Under the pieces are notes generated by a model. It had not been told where the DNA came from. It saw nothing but the letters and a program-made list of their open reading frames with translations, and did no database searches. The position numbers and the translations under genes are program-made. 64,000 nt of DNA from PFJX01 sp040757575 (GTDB lineage: Bacteria; Pseudomonadota; Gammaproteobacteria; Burkholderiales; Thiobacillaceae), in the NCBI GenBank assembly GCA_040757575.1, contig JBFLXA010000013.1:23321-87320 (forward strand). The letters are read 5' to 3'. Positions 61,787 through 64,000 of this stretch are shown here, one piece after another (within the stretch, counting starts at the first letter, position 1; each line of letters begins with the position of its first letter).

Positions 61787-62038
61787 TCAGTCGAGCCAGC
61801 GTACCAGATAAAAAAGCCGGAAACCTTCAGAGGAGCGGGATGGCCCCGAAGCCACTGCAGCGTGGTATCCCGCCTCGGGGTTGGCAGCAGCCCGGGCCTG
61901 GGCTTCGCTCTCGTAGGCGGTCACCACCCCTTCGGGAAAGCGTTTTCGACCGCGCTTGGGGGCGTAGATCACCACGGGCCCGGTGCGGACCACCTGGGAC
62001 TCCGTGTCGGAGATCAGGCTGGCTATCGCTTCTGCCAT
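61787..62038 (-). CDS. Small hypothetical protein, 83 aa
   Basis: An unrecognised ORF with ATG at 62038 after AGGGAAAGG. The product is soluble, has PKRGRKRFPEGVVTAYESEAQARAAA in the middle and an aromatic end (FRLFYLVRWLD). Its length and ribosome site suggest it is real. It follows the next small ORF by 38 bp and may be coexpressed with it. Confidence 0.6.
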   Translation of the reverse strand: MAEAIASLISDTESQVVRTGPVVIYAPKRGRKRFPEGVVTAYESEAQARAAANPEAGYHAAVASGPSRSSEGFRLFYLVRWLD

Positions 62039-62076
62039 CGCCTTTCCCTAGGCCCGCCTACCGCCCATCCTGGCCA

Positions 62077-62361
62077 TCAGTTCAGCTTCCCGCCCACAGG
62101 CGGGGTGAACTGCAGGGGCTGGGTGGCAGGCGTCTCATCCGAATAATGGGGACGCTCGTTCCGGGACAACCCCAGGGCTTCGGCCAGTTCTGCTTCCCTG
62201 GCTGAAATCAGGCCCAGGCACATACGGATGTTCTCCACGGTACCAGACGTCAGGGGGCTCGGATTGCCGTCCCGGGGGGCGGTATCCCGGACGATGGAAG
62301 TCAGGGTCTTGCGCATGGCACGCATGATCTGCTGTTCCTTGCTGAGTTCTTCGTTGCTCAT
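62077..62361 (-). CDS. Small hypothetical protein, 94 aa
   Basis: A helical, soluble protein that opens MSNEELSKEQQIMRAMRKTLTSI and has a conserved-looking middle (LISAREAELAEALGLSR). No domain is recognised. It is divergent from mlaA with 181 bp between starts. The 1-40 stretch may be an amphipathic helix pair; function unknown. Confidence 0.65.
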   Translation of the reverse strand: MSNEELSKEQQIMRAMRKTLTSIVRDTAPRDGNPSPLTSGTVENIRMCLGLISAREAELAEALGLSRNERPHYSDETPATQPLQFTPPVGGKLN

Positions 62362-62542
62362 GGAAAATCCTTGCTATTGGGCTGGCCCATTGTCCTCGTC
62401 TGCCTCCCCCAGGGTCAACCTTACCCCCAACAGGGCCGTCGTCTGGGACCCACAGGTATGGGAGCGGGTTCTCCGGTCGACGCGACTCAAGTAAACTCGT
62501 CACGTGCCGATAAACGGCAGACCTGACAGCGCCTATTTCATC

Positions 62543-63232
62543 ATGACCACCACCCGTTACATCCTTGCCAGCCTCCTGCCCCTGGCCCTTGGGGGCTGCG
62601 CCACCCAGGGCGATCCCAACGACCCTCTGGAGCCCATGAACCGGGCCATCCACAGCTTCAACGAGGGCCTGGACAAGGCGGTCATCAAACCGGTGGCCAC
62701 GGGTTATGACACCGTCATGCCGGGTTTTGCCAAGACCGGGGTGCGCAATTTCTTCTCGAACCTGAACGATGTCACGGTCCTGGCTAACGACATCCTGCAA
62801 CTGAAGCTGGAACAGGGGACCTCCGACTTCATGCGCCTGGCGGTCAACTCCACCTTCGGCCTTCTGGGTCTGCTGGACATCGCCTCGGAGATGGGCCTGC
62901 GCAAGCACGAAGAGGATTTCGGCCAGACCCTGGGCCGCTGGGGCGTGGGCGCCGGCCCCTATCTGGTATTGCCCTTCGTGGGGCCGTCCTCGATCCGTGA
63001 CACCGCCGGGTTTGTCGTCGACACCGAATACGTGGACCTGGTGCGCAACCATGACCACATCGCCACCCGCAACACCGCGCTGGCACTGCGGGTCGTGAGC
63101 CGCCGGGCTGACCTGCTGGATGCGAAGGAAGCCGTGGACAGCGCTGCCCTGGACGGCTACGAATTCATGCGCGACTTCTATCTCGAGCGTCGCCAGGGCC
63201 TGGTCTACGACGGAAAGCCCCCGGTCGAGTAG
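62543..63232 (+). CDS. mlaA: MlaA/VacJ lipoprotein
   Basis: A 229-aa outer-membrane lipoprotein that removes misplaced phospholipids from the outer leaflet. The lipobox LALGGC gives Cys17. NDPLEPMNRAIHSFNE and GRWGVGAGPYLVLPFVGPSSIRD (near 120-145) are strong family motifs. GTG at 62504 is an alternative start, but the ATG at 62543 gives a signal peptide of normal length. No other mla genes are in the window. greB follows 2 bp after its stop. Confidence 0.95.
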   Translation: MTTTRYILASLLPLALGGCATQGDPNDPLEPMNRAIHSFNEGLDKAVIKPVATGYDTVMPGFAKTGVRNFFSNLNDVTVLANDILQLKLEQGTSDFMRLAVNSTFGLLGLLDIASEMGLRKHEEDFGQTLGRWGVGAGPYLVLPFVGPSSIRDTAGFVVDTEYVDLVRNHDHIATRNTALALRVVSRRADLLDAKEAVDSAALDGYEFMRDFYLERRQGLVYDGKPPVE

Positions 63233-63234
63233 CC

Positions 63235-63792
63235 ATGAGCAAGGCCTTCGTCCGGGAAGACGCACCGGAGGAAGAAGACGAGGATGGGGGCGTCGCCCCC
63301 CTGCCTCCTGGCACCCGCAATTACATGACGCCCGCCGGACATGCCCGCATGCAGGCCGAACTGGCCCAGCTGGTGCGCAAGGAGCGGCCCGAAGTGGTGA
63401 ATGTGGTTTCCTGGGCCGCCGGCAACGGCGACCGCTCCGAAAACGGCGATTACATCTATGGCAAGAAACGCCTGCGGGAAATCGACCGGCGCATCCGCTT
63501 CCTGACCAAGCGACTGGAAAACGCCGTGGTGGTCGACCCCCGCATGCAGGAAAACACCGAAACGGTTTACTTTGGCGCCACGGTGCTGTGCATGGATGCC
63601 GACGGCACGGAAAACCGCTACAGCATCGTCGGCATGGATGAAGCAGTCCCTTCCCAGGGGCGCATCTCCTGGCTTTCCCCCCTGGCCCGGGCCCTCATCA
63701 AGGCCCGCCTTGGGGATACGGTACGCCTGCAGACCCCGGGCGGCCTGCGGCAGATTGAAATCATCGACATCGAATATCTCGACCTGGATTGA
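63235..63792 (+). CDS. greB: Transcription elongation factor GreB
   Basis: A 185-aa Gre factor with an N-terminal coiled-coil reaching the RNA-polymerase channel and a C-terminal FKBP-like domain. DRSENGDYIYGKKRLREIDRRI near residues 64-85 holds the acidic tip (D-x-S-E-N-G-D) that stimulates transcript cleavage. The acidic linker before TRNYMTP is normal for GreB. It starts 2 bp after mlaA. Confidence 0.95.
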   Translation: MSKAFVREDAPEEEDEDGGVAPLPPGTRNYMTPAGHARMQAELAQLVRKERPEVVNVVSWAAGNGDRSENGDYIYGKKRLREIDRRIRFLTKRLENAVVVDPRMQENTETVYFGATVLCMDADGTENRYSIVGMDEAVPSQGRISWLSPLARALIKARLGDTVRLQTPGGLRQIEIIDIEYLDLD

Positions 63793-63884
63793 TGCCTTTT
63801 CCGGCCCCCGGGCAGACGTAATTCTCCTGCCCAGCCGGGCCTGATCCGTTAACATGCCTCCGTAGACAAGGAGACCGACCGACC

Positions 63885-64000
63885 ATGAGCGCCATTCGTG
63901 TCCTGCTGGTAGATGACCATCCTCTCTTGCGCCTGGGGGTCCGGCGCTCCATCGAAAACGAAGAAGGCTTCATCGTCAGCGGTGAATGCGAAAACCTGGG
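63885..64000 (+). CDS. Response regulator, 5' end only
   Basis: The first 38 codons read MSAIRVLLVDDHPLLRLGVRR..., the start of a receiver domain with the acidic pair Asp9-Asp10 (LLVDDHP), typical of NarL/FixJ-type regulators. An AAGGAG site precedes the ATG. The rest, including the DNA-binding part, is beyond the window. Confidence 0.85.
   Translation, partial: MSAIRVLLVDDHPLLRLGVRRSIENEEGFIVSGECENL

Overview
The window looks like a GC-rich betaproteobacterial chromosome, probably from the Rhodocyclales/Nitrosomonadales part of the class. This is inferred from gene content: pilT-pilU facing yggS-proC-yggT-yggU, a complete 14-gene nuoA-N operon with separate nuoC and nuoD, yqgE-ruvX-pyrR-pyrB-pyrX, rlmH/maf/rng, and an exosortase-A (XrtA/PEP-CTERM) exopolysaccharide locus. 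Most genes prefer GCC, CTG, GGC and CGG codons; the first 2 kb do not, and look foreign.

Layout. 1-2.2 kb: a partial cysteine-rich exported protein of unknown function, coupled to a small upstream ORF. 2.5-4.5 kb: EVE-domain protein, TauE/SafE transporter and DUF3530 hydrolase. 4.6-11.2 kb: pilU/pilT leftward; yggS-proC-yggT-yggU and a dynamin-like GTPase rightward. 11.2-19.1 kb: a leftward run of a SenB-like glycosyltransferase, rlmH, an HlyD adaptor/ABC ATPase/two permeases exporter, maf and rng. 19.2-19.5 kb: tRNA-Ala(GGC) and tRNA-Glu(TTC) with a promoter and a terminator. 19.5-23.4 kb: an accessory block with an SRAP protein, a small ORF, and a three-gene system in which an ExbB channel carries exported DUF2341 and LamG domains, followed by ExbD and a TonB-like protein. 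23.9-38.5 kb: the complex I operon, with an unusual 146-bp repeat carrying two mini-ORFs between nuoC and nuoD. 38.7-41.7 kb: a rhodanese/metallo-beta-lactamase fusion and a photolyase. 41.7-45.5 kb: the yqgE to pyrX operon, whose last gene is a metal-ligand-less dihydroorotase. 45.5-50.6 kb: CnoX-like thioredoxin, GAF protein, an exported unknown, gamma-carbonic anhydrase and oligopeptidase A. 50.7-61.7 kb: PEP-CTERM/XrtA region. 61.8-64 kb: two small unknowns, mlaA, greB and the start of a response regulator.

How the genes work together. The nuo operon gives NADH-driven proton pumping; the ExbB/ExbD/TonB-like set would consume that proton gradient to act on the cell envelope. The XrtA genes supply polysaccharide chain-length control, a tyrosine kinase, outer-membrane export parts, a deacetylase and a FemAB protein. 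The PEP-CTERM substrate has a near-consensus sigma-54 promoter, matching the known RpoN control of such genes. The exosortase itself, the polymerase/flippase and most glycosyltransferases are outside the window.

Best candidates for something undescribed are the LamG-ExbB/ExbD/TonB-like module and the tandem mini-ORF repeat between nuoC and nuoD. No CRISPR array, insertion sequence, prophage or rRNA gene was seen.
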